Source: Gammaproteobacteria bacterium | GTDB taxonomy: Bacteria; Pseudomonadota; Gammaproteobacteria; HTCC5015 | DNA length: 64,000 bases | Direction: 5' to 3' | Assembly (NCBI GenBank): GCA_013817245.1 | Contig: JACDDA010000001.1 | Span: 434,001-498,000, forward strand | Shown: in pieces, positions 47,501 to 55,486 of the stretch | Layout: the number at the start of each line of letters is the position of its first letter | Numbering within the stretch: position 1 is the first letter of the stretch | Program-made: the position numbers and the translations under genes | Notes under the pieces: model-generated | The model's input: the letters and a program-made list of their open reading frames with translations, nothing else | Databases searched by the model: none | Told to the model about the DNA's origin: nothing

Positions 47501-50388
47501 GCTACCCACATGGTGCAATAGACGCCTAGCAGGCCAGTTCCGCAGCGGCTGCGTTGACCATTAAAAGTCGTGAACCATTCCAGCAGGCCGTGATGGGTGA
47601 AGAGCATGCGCCCAGCGCTGCGCAGAATCGCCGCAAGATTGAATACGGCTTCGTGGGGCAGACAAACTATACGGAATCCGGCTTGGAGGAAACCATGCCT
47701 AGTACTGCGCAGCACCGCGCGAATATGGTGCCGCAGTAACATTTCCCGAGGTTTGTGCCAGATCGCTACCAAACCGGTTAGTAAAGGCGGTAGTAGTAAA
47801 ACCGACAATACAGCGAAGGTCCACAGAATGGGATTGGGTGCTTCCCCCCAACCTATTAGTAATAGAAGCAATAGCGCCATGGGTTCCAGGCTGCGACGCA
47901 AATTGTCAAAAATTTTCCAGCGTGACAGGATCGATAGCGGGTTTCTTTCGCTGCGATTCAGGATTGTTGGCGCCCGCGGCAACATCCAATGGGCAATCTG
48001 CCAATCACCACGAATCCATCGTTCGCGTCTGCGCATGTCAGTGTCATAGCGAGTCGGGTGTTCCTCGTAAAGATGCACGTCACTCAGTAGTCCTGATCGA
48101 GCAAAGCATCCTTCCAATAAATCATGACTGAGGATGCGGTTCTCCGGCAGACGATTCTTTAGTACCTGCTCGAACACATCGACATCATAGATGCCCTTGC
48201 CGATAAACGAACCTTCACCAAACAGATCTTGATACACATCCGATACAGAACGTGTGTAAGGATCAATACCTGGCTCTTCACCGTAAAGTTGCGCATAACG
48301 TGAAGGGGTTTGCCTCGACAAGTTGGCAGCCATGCGGGGTTGCAAAATGCCGTAACCACCACAGACACGTTGTTTTTTTTCATCATAACGAGGCTGGTTG
48401 AGCGGGTGTGACATGGTGGCGGCAAACTGCCGTGCTGAGTCGCGTGGCAATAGCGTATCGGTATCCAGAGTAATGACGTATTTCACTTGTGAGAGAACCG
48501 TAATATTGCCAACAATGAGTTCGAAACGATCCAAGTTTTCGCCGCGCAAAAGCGCATTCAGATCTCCCAGCTTGCCGCGTTTGCGTTCGTAACCCATCCA
48601 TATTTTTTCCTGAGCATTCCAGGAGCGAGGGCGATGTAATAGGTAGAAACAATCACCGTCACGCTGAGGCAATTGCGTCGGATATTTTGCGTTGAGATGC
48701 TCAATGCCTAAACGTGCCTGTCGCAGTAAATGCTCATCATTAATTTGCGTTTGTTTCGGGGCATCGTGGAAATCAGTTAGCAGCCCGAAATGCAGATACT
48801 CGTCGCGATTACCCAAAAACCGCACTTCCATAGCCTCTAACAGATCTTCGATGTCTTGTGTGCTACTTAACAAAGTGGGAACCACCACTAATGTTCGTAT
48901 TGAAGGAGGCAGTCCTTTTGAATAATCCATGCGCGGCAAGCGCTGTGGTTCTACCAGCAATGTAGCGATCCAATTAACGAGTGCCAATGCCAGTTGACTG
49001 CCTGCCAGTACTGCCAGGCAGCCTAAAAACAAGCTAGGCCAGTGACTGATATCGGTAGGCTGGGCCAGTCTCAGCAGTATTGCGGCGAACAGGGAAGTGA
49101 GGAGCAGAATAGAACCAAGATACAAAACCAGTGGTGAGCGAGAAGTGATAGCGCGCAATCGTGCAGATAAGGATCGCCGTGCCATCACAGCGGTTTCCAG
49201 CTGCAGCAGCCCATGATCAATTAGATAAAAACCGACGTGAGTAGCGGGGTTGCGGCGGGTGCCATCATTAGGGTTGGTCGCTTGTAGAGCTAGTTGGATA
49301 GCAATGCGTGCGATATCAATTTCAGAATGTTTGCTGCGTTTAGCTAGCCTGTCGATCACCCGACGATAATGATCCCGAGTTGCGAAATCCATTGCACCGT
49401 AAACACCGTCGATGTCTTGCTGCAATATTTTTTCAACACCACTGTTTGCTTCGACAAAATCGCGCCAATCCATCGCGGTCAGCCAACGCAGACTGCCAAT
49501 GGTGTTGCTGATGGATATTTGATCTGCCGCTTGATGCTGGTTTTCGGCTTGCACCAGCTGATTGATAGTGAGACTGGATTCTGCCAGCCGCTTTTCGATC
49601 CAGCTGAGAGGCAGAGCCAAAGCAGGACCATGACCTTGCAACTGCCGTGTCAGTTCAGCTACAAATGCGCTGGTCATCGGCGGTTCGGAACGTGCCATGT
49701 CAGCAACTACCAGAATCAGGCTTTTAGGGTCACGTTCCGCGATTTCCAGCATCTGATTTGACCACTCCTGCGCTAGATTGCGATGCTGGCGAGAGGTGGT
49801 GATGAGGGCGCTCACGCGGCGCAGATTTTCAATCAGGGTCAGTCGCAGCATGATGGGAATGGCCCACAACTCCCCCAGCGTGAGAGGCGTAATAGTTTGA
49901 TATGCCGCTACGAAAGATCCCAGAGTTTCAGCATCCACGCGGCCGTCACCATGGGAAATGGTATTAAGTGCAATGTCATAGACGCGCGGCAAATCATGAG
50001 ATTTGCCCTGCGCCAGATGAGGCAGTTCCCGACTGTAACCTTTTGGCAAATGGAGGCGCGCCGTGCGAATCTGTTCTTCGATGAGATAAAAATTATCAAG
50101 CAACCATTCACCAGACGGCGCGATGCGATCCTTGGCTTTCACCGCAACTGTCAGCAGATTGCAGGTCGAGATCAGTACCTGTTCATTGGCATCCAGTCGT
50201 TTCAATAGAAGATCTTGTGTACTGGTCGGGCTCAGTACGTGAGTACTTGCCAGAACTTTGGCATGCTGGGCCATTTGGTCAGCATTAAATAGTTCTTCCC
50301 GTAACGGTCTCTCATTCTCCAGTGTAGATGACTGGAACCACGTAGCGGTGTTACGCAAAAAGTGGGAGAAAGGAATTTCGAAATTCAT
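41584..50388 (-). CDS. ndvB: Cyclic beta-glucan synthase (NdvB/ChvB type)
   Basis: At 2934 residues this is the largest gene of the window. Layout: a helical N-terminal region, membrane helices (about 405-475), a GT84 glycosyltransferase domain with the metal-binding DTDTLLPRDSARQFAAT near 641, RRERWIRGDWQ near 770, further membrane helices (about 820-1000), two GH94-like/carbohydrate-binding beta-sandwich repeats and a C-terminal GH94 phosphorylase-like domain with FGFRDQLQDAMAL near 2469 and GSGDWNDGMSQVG near 2606. Such enzymes build and cyclise periplasmic beta-1,2-glucan, which is used for osmotic adaptation and host interaction. The ATG overlaps the stop of the ATPase gamma remnant (ATGA). 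Confidence 0.93.
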   Translation of the reverse strand: MNFEIPFSHFLRNTATWFQSSTLENERPLREELFNADQMAQHAKVLASTHVLSPTSTQDLLLKRLDANEQVLISTCNLLTVAVKAKDRIAPSGEWLLDNFYLIEEQIRTARLHLPKGYSRELPHLAQGKSHDLPRVYDIALNTISHGDGRVDAETLGSFVAAYQTITPLTLGELWAIPIMLRLTLIENLRRVSALITTSRQHRNLAQEWSNQMLEIAERDPKSLILVVADMARSEPPMTSAFVAELTRQLQGHGPALALPLSWIEKRLAESSLTINQLVQAENQHQAADQISISNTIGSLRWLTAMDWRDFVEANSGVEKILQQDIDGVYGAMDFATRDHYRRVIDRLAKRSKHSEIDIARIAIQLALQATNPNDGTRRNPATHVGFYLIDHGLLQLETAVMARRSLSARLRAITSRSPLVLYLGSILLLTSLFAAILLRLAQPTDISHWPSLFLGCLAVLAGSQLALALVNWIATLLVEPQRLPRMDYSKGLPPSIRTLVVVPTLLSSTQDIEDLLEAMEVRFLGNRDEYLHFGLLTDFHDAPKQTQINDEHLLRQARLGIEHLNAKYPTQLPQRDGDCFYLLHRPRSWNAQEKIWMGYERKRGKLGDLNALLRGENLDRFELIVGNITVLSQVKYVITLDTDTLLPRDSARQFAATMSHPLNQPRYDEKKQRVCGGYGILQPRMAANLSRQTPSRYAQLYGEEPGIDPYTRSVSDVYQDLFGEGSFIGKGIYDVDVFEQVLKNRLPENRILSHDLLEGCFARSGLLSDVHLYEEHPTRYDTDMRRRERWIRGDWQIAHWMLPRAPTILNRSERNPLSILSRWKIFDNLRRSLEPMALLLLLLIGWGEAPNPILWTFAVLSVLLLPPLLTGLVAIWHKPREMLLRHHIRAVLRSTRHGFLQAGFRIVCLPHEAVFNLAAILRSAGRMLFTHHGLLEWFTTFNGQRSRCGTGLLGVYCTMWVAPVIASVAAICLAFIQPNPLIIILLMLWFASPGIAWWLSLPKPDREPTLNSDQTRFLNRLARKSWAYFEHFSCIDDNWLIPDNFQEYPNPVIAHRTSPTNIGLSLLANVSACDFGFIPAGTLLQRTANCFDTLDQLERHKGHFYNWYDTRSLQPLKPRYISSVDSGNLAGHLLTLRVALLDVPDQKILHPKLFEGLITTLDVFTDAFVDLSINTTLLDDTKTTAIQATIQQMHALLNAACIQAPANLIKTVQLLTPLSRCANELFSQFQTEPHTDIINSDAYSWVEDLQQQCHAAIIEIRSLAPWLSLPVAPTSLIQFVNNTDIPTLRQLATRSVEQLAAIDTRLQTAMSTDENRWLIALRDLTITGAEYAKQRIILSERLAQRAFGFATMKYEFLYDRTQHLLAIGYNVDTNQRDTSFYDLLASEARLCSFIAIAQGQLPQENWFALSRLLTTAGSREPVLVSWSGSMFEYLMPMLVMPTYAGTLLYQTCRVAVARQIAYGQQRGVPWGVSESGYNTVDASLNYQYHAFGVPGLGLKRGLAEDLVIAPYASVLALMVAPEAACTNLQRLAASGLEGRYGMYEAIDYTPSRLIRGKTSAIVRSFMAHHQGMSLLALAFRLLGQPMQRRFESDPLLQSALLLLQERTPKISIFQPHIDEHAEGSAMFEEGKTSAHTPIGADTPTPEVQLLSNGRYHVMLTNAGGGYSRWKDLAVTRWREDSTCDNWGTFIYLRDIADGDIWSATHQPTLKRAQTYSVLFSEGRAEYCRRDHDIETYSDIVVSPEDDIELRRVRITNHSHRYRTLDFTTYAEVVMALPAADMTQPSFSNLFVQTEILPGGHAILCTRRPRSVEEKAPWMFHLLATHRNDNDNNGSIGVLSSTTDRLEFIGRGRTLVSPLAMTELGELSGSAGSVLDPIVAIRCPVTLEADQMVTLDIVTGMADSREACLALVAKYQDRHLANRGLGLALTHSGVTLRQINASEADANLYRRLASSILYANAGLRADTAVLMQNRRGQSSLWGYAISGDLPIVLLKIANSDHIEIARQLIQCHAYWRLKGLDVDLVIWNQDHMSYRQHLQDQIMGLIATGTEAHSIGRPGGIFVHYAEQISSEDRILLQAVARIIISDTRGTLSEQLNRRLLVKKSVAPLAITHNFPPATPATLENSGEELQLDNGLGGFSSDGREYIITTTLTNQTPLPWVNVLANDQFGSVVTESGLAYTWSENAHEFRLTPWSGGDCVGASGGEAFYLRDEDSGHFWSPSPMPCQGATPYVTRHGFGYSIFEHSEEGIQSELCVYVDLEAAVKFSVLKVRNNSGRMRHLSATGYVEWILGELRQKTAMHVVTEIDLSGALFARNAYNPEFGGRVAFFDVDDLARTLTGDRTEFIGRNGTLHHPDAMTRAQLSGRVGAALDPCGAIQVPFELADGQERKIIFRLGAGHDVESARVLAQQLRQPGSAHAALRKVQQFWSHTLGTVQINTPDASLNVLANGWLVYQTLACRLWARSGFYQSGGAFGFRDQLQDAMALLHTQPDLLRRQLLKCAARQYPQGDVQHWWHPPVGRGVRTRCSDDYLWLPLATCRYVLGTGDTDVLNEMIPFIEGRALEEAEESYYDLPTTSHESVSLYQHCVVSILHGLRFGEKGLPLMGSGDWNDGMSQVGIKGVGESVWLGFFLYQVLQRFADIAHLHADPVFAERCISEAEKLRENLAQHGWDGAWYLRAWFDDGTPLGSATNPECSIDSIAQSWSVLSGAGDNERSRQAMDSLDHHLVRRDDKLIKLLAPPFDSSAMNPGYIKGYVPGVRENGGQYTHAAIWAAMAFAEMGDNRRAWELMDLINPHNHSRSTQEVSTYKVEPYVVAADIYAIAPHMGRGGWTWYTGSAGWLYRLILESLLGLTREANQLRLIPRMPANWTTYSITYRFGSTQYQIVVTQISADTELSGTGLTLDGVALESAYIPLVDDQQIHHVELTLSQTSSA

Positions 50389-50624
50389 GTTATTCGCCTG
50401 AGATCTGAAACAGAGGAAATTTGCGAACCAACAATCACATCGAACATTTCGGCATCGATGCTGGCCTGGCGCAAACGCTGGTGATTTTTCTTAAGTGTTG
50501 CTAATAATTCTTCAATGTTGTTATCTATTCGCTGCATGGCGGCCAGTCTGCTTGCGTTTTCGCTCGATAATGATTCAGCGCTTGCACAAAACAGTGATAC
50601 AAACAAATACTCACGAATGAGCAC
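50385..50624 (-). pseudogene. C-terminal remnant of N-ATPase gamma subunit (atpG)
   Basis: A 79-codon frame starting with GTG encodes EYLFVSLFCASAESLSSENASRLAAMQRIDNNIEELLATL..RQASIDAEMFDVIVG in succession (about 5-70). This is the C-terminal helix of the F-type ATPase gamma subunit, where E-x-L-x-S-E-x-x-x-R-x-x-A-M and R-Q-x-x-I-T/D-x-E-x-x-D/E-I/V-V-x-G are conserved. The N-terminal two thirds of gamma are missing. The frame ends in ATGA that also starts ndvB. An ordinary small gene is unlikely because the homology is to the end of a larger protein. In N-ATPase operons gamma is the last gene. Confidence 0.78.
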
Positions 50625-50708
50625 GCAAGATATTGCGTTTTATTACCGAGAAGTTCCGCTAAGTTTTGTATCGCCCATGATTTTTCAACGAGTTGTCTGC
50701 ACCAGTGC

Positions 50709-50906
50709 TCATCGAGCGGTAACAGGCGTTGTGTGACAGGAAGGTAAACGAACCATATGTGTCAGAACGTGGATGGCTATCCGCGCATTATCTGTATGCA
50801 GCAAAGAAAAAATAGCAGGCAAATGAAAAGTGAAATGTTTATCTACAACACTGCCTCGCACTGAAACAACGGTACCAGGATTATGCGTGATGTTGTTGAC
50901 GCTCAT
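50709..50906 (-). pseudogene. N-terminal remnant of N-ATPase beta subunit (atpD)
   Basis: An AAGGAA ribosome site and ATG at 50906 begin MSVNNITHNPGTVVSVRGSVVDKHFTFHLPAIFSLLHTDNARIAIHVLTHM, given here as consecutive pieces. The GxVVSVRGSVVDxxF..HLPxIxSLL sequence is the start of the F1 beta subunit in N-ATPase operons (sodium-type second F1Fo ATPases). About 45-50 residues match, then the frame continues into unrelated sequence and stops. The nucleotide-binding domain is absent. In intact operons beta is the first gene and gamma the last; here the two ends lie about 100 bases apart. Confidence 0.75.
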
Positions 50907-50909
50907 TCA

Positions 50910-51130
50910 ATAATTCCTTGAGGCTTTTTGCAGGCGCCATTACTAATATGATGATAACTAGCTCGCCTGAGTATTAAGCATAACGCCAACCACCGAGCAG
51001 GTATGTTCGGTAAAAGACAGACCTATGCCAATCGCCACGTTTACTCTGATCAGCAAGCGTTGACAGTGACCATTAATGCGCATTGCCAAGATTATCGTTG
51101 AAAATATTCAGAGCGAGTGCAGTTAGCAAT
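50910..51130. other. Intergenic region between the atpD remnant and the HAD gene
   Basis: About 220 bases of divergent promoter region. It includes the residual promoter side of the former N-ATPase operon and the promoter of the HAD-tal genes. A 32-codon frame (51003-51101) is open but has no homolog that I recognise. Confidence 0.4.
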
Positions 51131-51838
51131 GTGAACCCATCACGGGAAATTGTTTTTTTACTAGACGTTGATAACACGCTGTTGGATAACGATTCTGTGG
51201 TGGCGGATCTCAATGGTTTTTTGTTGCGCGAATTTGGCCGAGAAACTCACGATCAATACTGGCGCGTTTTTGAAACATTGCGCAGCGAACTTGGCTACGC
51301 CGATTATTTGGGCGCACTGCAACGTTATCGACTCGAACACCTCGATGATTCGCGTTTGCTCATGATGTCTTCGTTTCTTTTCGATTATCCATTTGCAGAT
51401 CGCTTATATCCCGGTGCGTTGGCCGTGATTAAATATTTGCACACATTCGGTCCTACCGTAATTCTGTCAGATGGCGATGTGGTGTTTCAGCCGCGCAAAA
51501 TTCAGCGTTCAGGATTATGGGATGCAGTTGACGGACGCGTACTGATTTACATTCATAAAGAGCAGATGCTCGATGCTGTCGCGCGGCGCTATCCCGCTAA
51601 GCGCTATGTGATGGTGGACGACAAGCTGCGCATTTTGACGGCGATGAAAACGTTTTGGCGCGATCGTCTAACAACAGTTTTCCCGCGGCAGGGTCATTAC
51701 GCGCACGATCCCAAACAGACCCTCGCTTATCCATCTGCTGATTTGACGATTGAATGCATCGGTGATTTGGTGAATTACGATTTTTCCATCGGACTCAGCG
51801 CAATCGAAACAGGTTCTGTGGCATCGGAGACACTATGA
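51131..51838 (+). CDS. HAD-superfamily hydrolase
   Basis: The 235-residue protein has the HAD motifs: I, FLLDVDNTLLDND with nucleophile Asp; II, VILSDGDVVF; III, a lysine in IHKEQMLDAV; IV, MVDDKLRILTAMK with the acidic pair. The cap region is helical. Substrate unknown, but the genomic context (transaldolase, pgm, phosphoketolase) suggests a phosphosugar phosphatase. I place the start at the GTG at 51131; the frame runs further back to 51083, but those residues are not family-like. The stop overlaps the ATG of tal (ATGA). Confidence 0.85.
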   Translation: MNPSREIVFLLDVDNTLLDNDSVVADLNGFLLREFGRETHDQYWRVFETLRSELGYADYLGALQRYRLEHLDDSRLLMMSSFLFDYPFADRLYPGALAVIKYLHTFGPTVILSDGDVVFQPRKIQRSGLWDAVDGRVLIYIHKEQMLDAVARRYPAKRYVMVDDKLRILTAMKTFWRDRLTTVFPRQGHYAHDPKQTLAYPSADLTIECIGDLVNYDFSIGLSAIETGSVASETL

Positions 51839-52911
51839 ATAATTCCACTCAGCAATTACACAAATTAGGTCAGAGTTTGTGGCTCGACAATATCACTCGT
51901 GAACTACTCACTAGCGGTACTCTGCAGCATTACGTTGATGACCTCGCAGTGACGGGGTTGACGTCGAATCCCACGATTTTTGATAAAGCAATTAAAAGCG
52001 GTAATTTTTACGACGAAGAAATTCAGCGTAAAGCAGCAGCGGGTGTATCCGGCGAAGAGTTGTTTTTTATATTGGCGTTAGAAGACTTAACCAAGGCCGC
52101 CGATTTGTTGCGGCCGATTCACGACGCGACCGATGGCGCAGATGGCTGGGTATCGCTCGAAGTATCGCCGCTGCTTGCCGATGATACGGCCGGTACTATC
52201 GCGGCGGCGGTGGATCTGCATAAACGTGCACAACGGCCGAATCTTTTTATAAAAATTCCGGGTACGCCTGCCGGCTTGTTGGCCATCGAAGAAACTATTT
52301 TTGCGGGCGTGGCGGTGAATGTAACGTTATTGTTTTCACGCGAACAATACATCGCTGCTGCTGAAGCGTATCTGCGCGGTATTGAACGACGCATCGCCGC
52401 CAGGCTCGATCCGAAAGTTGGCTCGGTGGCCTCATTATTTATCAGTCGCTGGGACGTTGCGGTGAACGACGCGGTTCCGCAGTTATTGCGCAATCGTCTC
52501 GGTATCGCCATCGCCAAGCGCACCTACAAAGCGTATTGCGATTTGCTGGATTCGCCGCGCTGGCGGAAATTAAGCGCCGCCGGCGCTCAACCGCAACGCC
52601 TGTTGTGGGCCAGCACCGGCGTTAAAGATCCGCAAATTTCTGCTAGCTATTACATTTCGGCGCTCGCGGCACCGAATACCATCAACACCATCCCTGAGAA
52701 AACGTTACTTGCGTTTGCACAGAGTGGTGAGTTATTCGGTGTTATGCCGATTGATGGTGGTGATGCTGAAATTGTGTTGTCGGAATTTGCGAAAGCTGGC
52801 GTGAATATCGATAGGCTCGCAGCGCAGTTGCAACAAGAAGGAGCGGCTTCGTTCAGTAAATCCTGGGACGACCTGCTCACGGTGATTGCATCAAAAAGTA
52901 TTAAGCCGTGA
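51835..52911 (+). CDS. tal: Transaldolase
   Basis: Transaldolase swaps three-carbon units between sugar phosphates of the non-oxidative pentose pathway. The 358-residue sequence has SLWLDNITRELLTSGTLQHYVDDLAVTGLTSNPTIFDKAI in two stretches (14-53), the Schiff-base lysine in LFIKIPGTPAGLLAIEETI near residue 140, NVTLLFSREQY and FISRWDVAVND. It belongs to the longer bacterial group (about 360-370 residues). ATG overlaps the HAD stop. The decayed pgi remnant follows directly. Confidence 0.95.
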   Translation: MNNSTQQLHKLGQSLWLDNITRELLTSGTLQHYVDDLAVTGLTSNPTIFDKAIKSGNFYDEEIQRKAAAGVSGEELFFILALEDLTKAADLLRPIHDATDGADGWVSLEVSPLLADDTAGTIAAAVDLHKRAQRPNLFIKIPGTPAGLLAIEETIFAGVAVNVTLLFSREQYIAAAEAYLRGIERRIAARLDPKVGSVASLFISRWDVAVNDAVPQLLRNRLGIAIAKRTYKAYCDLLDSPRWRKLSAAGAQPQRLLWASTGVKDPQISASYYISALAAPNTINTIPEKTLLAFAQSGELFGVMPIDGGDAEIVLSEFAKAGVNIDRLAAQLQQEGAASFSKSWDDLLTVIASKSIKP

Positions 52912-52940
52912 ACGAAGCGATTGCAACACACTCGTCATAG

Positions 52941-53137
52941 CTGACCGAACGAACGACATGGAAACCACTGCAAGCGTATTATCAAACGTTGAGTACGAAA
53001 ACTATTCACTGACGATTCGCAGCGCGACGAACGCTTTGCTGCACAAGCCTGCGGTATTTATTTCGACGATTCGAAAAATCGTATTACCGCTGAAACGATT
53101 TAGCTGGCTAAGAGAATCAGTATTATGCAAATAGGAA
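52941..53137 (+). pseudogene. Decayed N-terminal piece of glucose-6-phosphate isomerase (pgi)
   Basis: Between tal and the P-type ATPase, reading frames combine to a Pgi N-terminus. One frame gives LTERTTWKPLQAYYQTLS (from 52941), close to the Pgi start L-x-x-x-x-x-W-x-x-L-x-x-H-Y-x. A neighbouring frame then gives VRKLFTDDSQRDERFAAQA and CGIYFDDSKNRITAETI before a TAG (53101-53103), matching the conserved Pgi block D-L-F-x-x-D-P-x-R-x-x-x-F...D-Y-S-K-N-R-x-T-x-E-T. A third piece (LAKESVL by frame change) may follow. At least one frameshift and a stop interrupt it, and the remaining 480 residues are gone. Confidence 0.75.
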
Positions 53138-53147
53138 TGCAGCGAAC

Positions 53148-55484
53148 ATGAAAACAGAAATCAAAAGCAAAGATCCCGTCTGTGGAATGACCGTAGAGCC
53201 TAATCCGGAAAAATCGGTAGAACACGAAGGCACTCGCTATTATTTTTGTAGCACAAAATGCGTTGCAAAATTTCGTGATAACCCGCACCAATATTTAACG
53301 CCTCAGCAGAACACTGCATCTGTCAGTAATAAAAGTGACGATAAAATCACAGCGCAATCTTCATCGAAAAAAGATGTGATTTACACCTGCCCCATGCATC
53401 CAGAGATTCAACAAAACGGCCCCGGATCTTGCCCCAAATGCGGCATGGCCTTAGAGCCAATGAACGCCGTTGCTGAAGAAGATATGTCTGAACTAAGGGA
53501 TATGACGCGACGTTTTTGGGTGAGCCTTGCATTAAGTTTGCCGTTGCTATTTATCACTATGAGTGAATTTATTCCCGGTATCAATGTGCATCACTGGATG
53601 GGCATCAATACCTTTAATTGGCTGCAAGCCATACTGGGTACTCCCGTGGTGTTGTGGGGAGGTTGGCCATTTTTTGTGCGTGCTTGGGCATCGTTCAGAA
53701 CCTGGAATCTCAATATGTTTAGCTTGATTGGGATTGGCACCGCTGCTGCATTTCTATTCAGTGTATTTGCGTTATTAATGCCTTCGGCGCTTCCCGAAGC
53801 CTTCAAAATGAATGGCATGATTCCACTTTATTTTGAAGCAGCTGCGGTCATTGTCACGCTGGTATTGCTGGGGCAAGTGCTTGAATTACGCGCTCGCTCT
53901 AAAACCAATAGTGCGATTAAAGCGCTACTGGAACTCGCGCCTAATACCGCGGTACGCGTTAAGCCAGATGGCACTGAGGAAGAAGTTCATCTCGATCAAG
54001 TGCAAGTGGGCGACCAATTGCGCGTTAAACCGGGCGGTAAGATTCCGGTGGATGGCGAAATTATCGATGGCCACTCCAGCATCGACGAATCCATGATTAC
54101 GGGCGAGCCGATTCCGGTCGAAAAACAAATCGGCAGTAAAGTCACCGCGGGCACCGTAAACCAAACGGGATCATTTCTGCTCCGTGCTGACAAGGTTGGC
54201 GCTGATACCTTACTCGCGCGCATTGTGCAAATGGTCAATGACGCAGGACGTTCGCGCGCGCCGATTCAGAAACTAGCGGATCAAGTGTCCGGTTGGTTTG
54301 TGCCTGCAGTGATCGTCATCGCGGTCATCGCATTTATCATTTGGGCTGCGTTCGGGCCAGCACCTGCCATGGCAAATGCGTTGGTGGTTGCAGTTTCGGT
54401 GTTAATTATTGCTTGCCCTTGCGCGCTCGGATTAGCAACACCCATTTCGATAATGGTTGGCATTGGTCGCGGTGCACAGGAAGGTGTGTTGATCAAAGAT
54501 GCTGAAGCCCTCGAACTGATGGAAAAAGTGGATACGCTGGTAGTCGATAAAACCGGTACGCTGACTGAAGGCAAACCTACCGTGCAGCGCGTTATTGCCA
54601 GCACGGGATTTGTGGAGACAGATGTGTTGTTGTTTGCCGCAAGCCTTGATGCCTTGAGTGAACATCCCTTAGCTGTTGCCATCGTTAATCATGCCAAGCA
54701 GCAAAACCTCTTGCCCAAAACCGTTGCAAATTTTGAATCTGTCACCGGCCAAGGCGTGCGCGGTGATATTGATGGTAAGCCGGTGCTGTTTGGCAATATC
54801 CGGTTGATGGAAACCCAAAAAGTTGATGTTGTCGGCGTACAAGCAGATGTGCAGTCACTAAGAGAACTCGGCCAAACCGTTATGTTTCTTGCTGTTGGCA
54901 ATCAATTGGCTGGCATCGTCAGCGTTGCCGATGCGATTAAATCCACTACGCTGGAGGCGATACAACAATTGCATGCAGCGGGTTTAAAAATTGTGGTGTT
55001 AACCGGAGACAACGCCATCACTGCTGCTGCCGTCGCAAAATCGCTTGGGCTCGATGATTTCAAAGCCGATGTTACGCCCGAAGACAAACTCAATTATTTA
55101 AAAACACTGCAACAGCAGGGACGCATAGTCGCCATGGCGGGCGATGGTGTGAATGATGCTCCCGCGCTTGCGCAAGCGAACGTCGGTATTGCGATGGGTA
55201 CGGGTACCGATGTCGCGATGAACAGCGCGCGTATCGTCTTGGTGAAAGGTGATTTACGCGGCATTGCCAAAGCGCGACTGCTGAGTCAGCACACCATGAG
55301 AAATATTCGGCAGAATTTATTTTTTGCGTTTATTTATAACTTTCTTGGTGTGCCCGTTGCGGCGGGAGTTTTATATCCATGGTTCGGCATTTTACTCAGC
55401 CCTATGATTGCCAGTGCTGCCATGAGTTTGAGTTCGGTGTCAGTCATCCTTAATGCCTTACGGCTGAGAAAAAAGTCGCTCTAA
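53148..55484 (+). CDS. Copper/silver-type P1B ATPase with YHS domain
   Basis: The 778-residue pump opens with a YHS domain ([12 protein letters not shown]...[12 protein letters not shown], about 5-45), then a heavy-metal-binding domain [26 protein letters not shown] in order near 78-103. Eight membrane helices follow, with CPC in [11 protein letters not shown] near 422, the phosphorylation site [13 protein letters not shown] near 467, TGEPIPVEK and [20 protein letters not shown] near 665. The N-terminal Cys-rich modules and CPC indicate Cu(I)/Ag(I) export. The ATG at 53148 has a weak ribosome site. The next gene starts 2 bases later. Confidence 0.93.
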   Translation: MKTEIKSKDPVCGMTVEPNPEKSVEHEGTRYYFCSTKCVAKFRDNPHQYLTPQQNTASVSNKSDDKITAQSSSKKDVIYTCPMHPEIQQNGPGSCPKCGMALEPMNAVAEEDMSELRDMTRRFWVSLALSLPLLFITMSEFIPGINVHHWMGINTFNWLQAILGTPVVLWGGWPFFVRAWASFRTWNLNMFSLIGIGTAAAFLFSVFALLMPSALPEAFKMNGMIPLYFEAAAVIVTLVLLGQVLELRARSKTNSAIKALLELAPNTAVRVKPDGTEEEVHLDQVQVGDQLRVKPGGKIPVDGEIIDGHSSIDESMITGEPIPVEKQIGSKVTAGTVNQTGSFLLRADKVGADTLLARIVQMVNDAGRSRAPIQKLADQVSGWFVPAVIVIAVIAFIIWAAFGPAPAMANALVVAVSVLIIACPCALGLATPISIMVGIGRGAQEGVLIKDAEALELMEKVDTLVVDKTGTLTEGKPTVQRVIASTGFVETDVLLFAASLDALSEHPLAVAIVNHAKQQNLLPKTVANFESVTGQGVRGDIDGKPVLFGNIRLMETQKVDVVGVQADVQSLRELGQTVMFLAVGNQLAGIVSVADAIKSTTLEAIQQLHAAGLKIVVLTGDNAITAAAVAKSLGLDDFKADVTPEDKLNYLKTLQQQGRIVAMAGDGVNDAPALAQANVGIAMGTGTDVAMNSARIVLVKGDLRGIAKARLLSQHTMRNIRQNLFFAFIYNFLGVPVAAGVLYPWFGILLSPMIASAAMSLSSVSVILNALRLRKKSL

Positions 55485-55486
55485 AT

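Noticed and set aside
42000-50200. Many open frames of 60-150 codons on the + strand opposite the glucan synthase gene
   Set aside because: They are frame shadows of one long, well-conserved gene; none has a ribosome site or a recognisable domain.
51003-51101. A 32-codon frame upstream of the HAD gene
   Set aside because: No homology that I recognise and no clear ribosome site; it lies in a promoter region.
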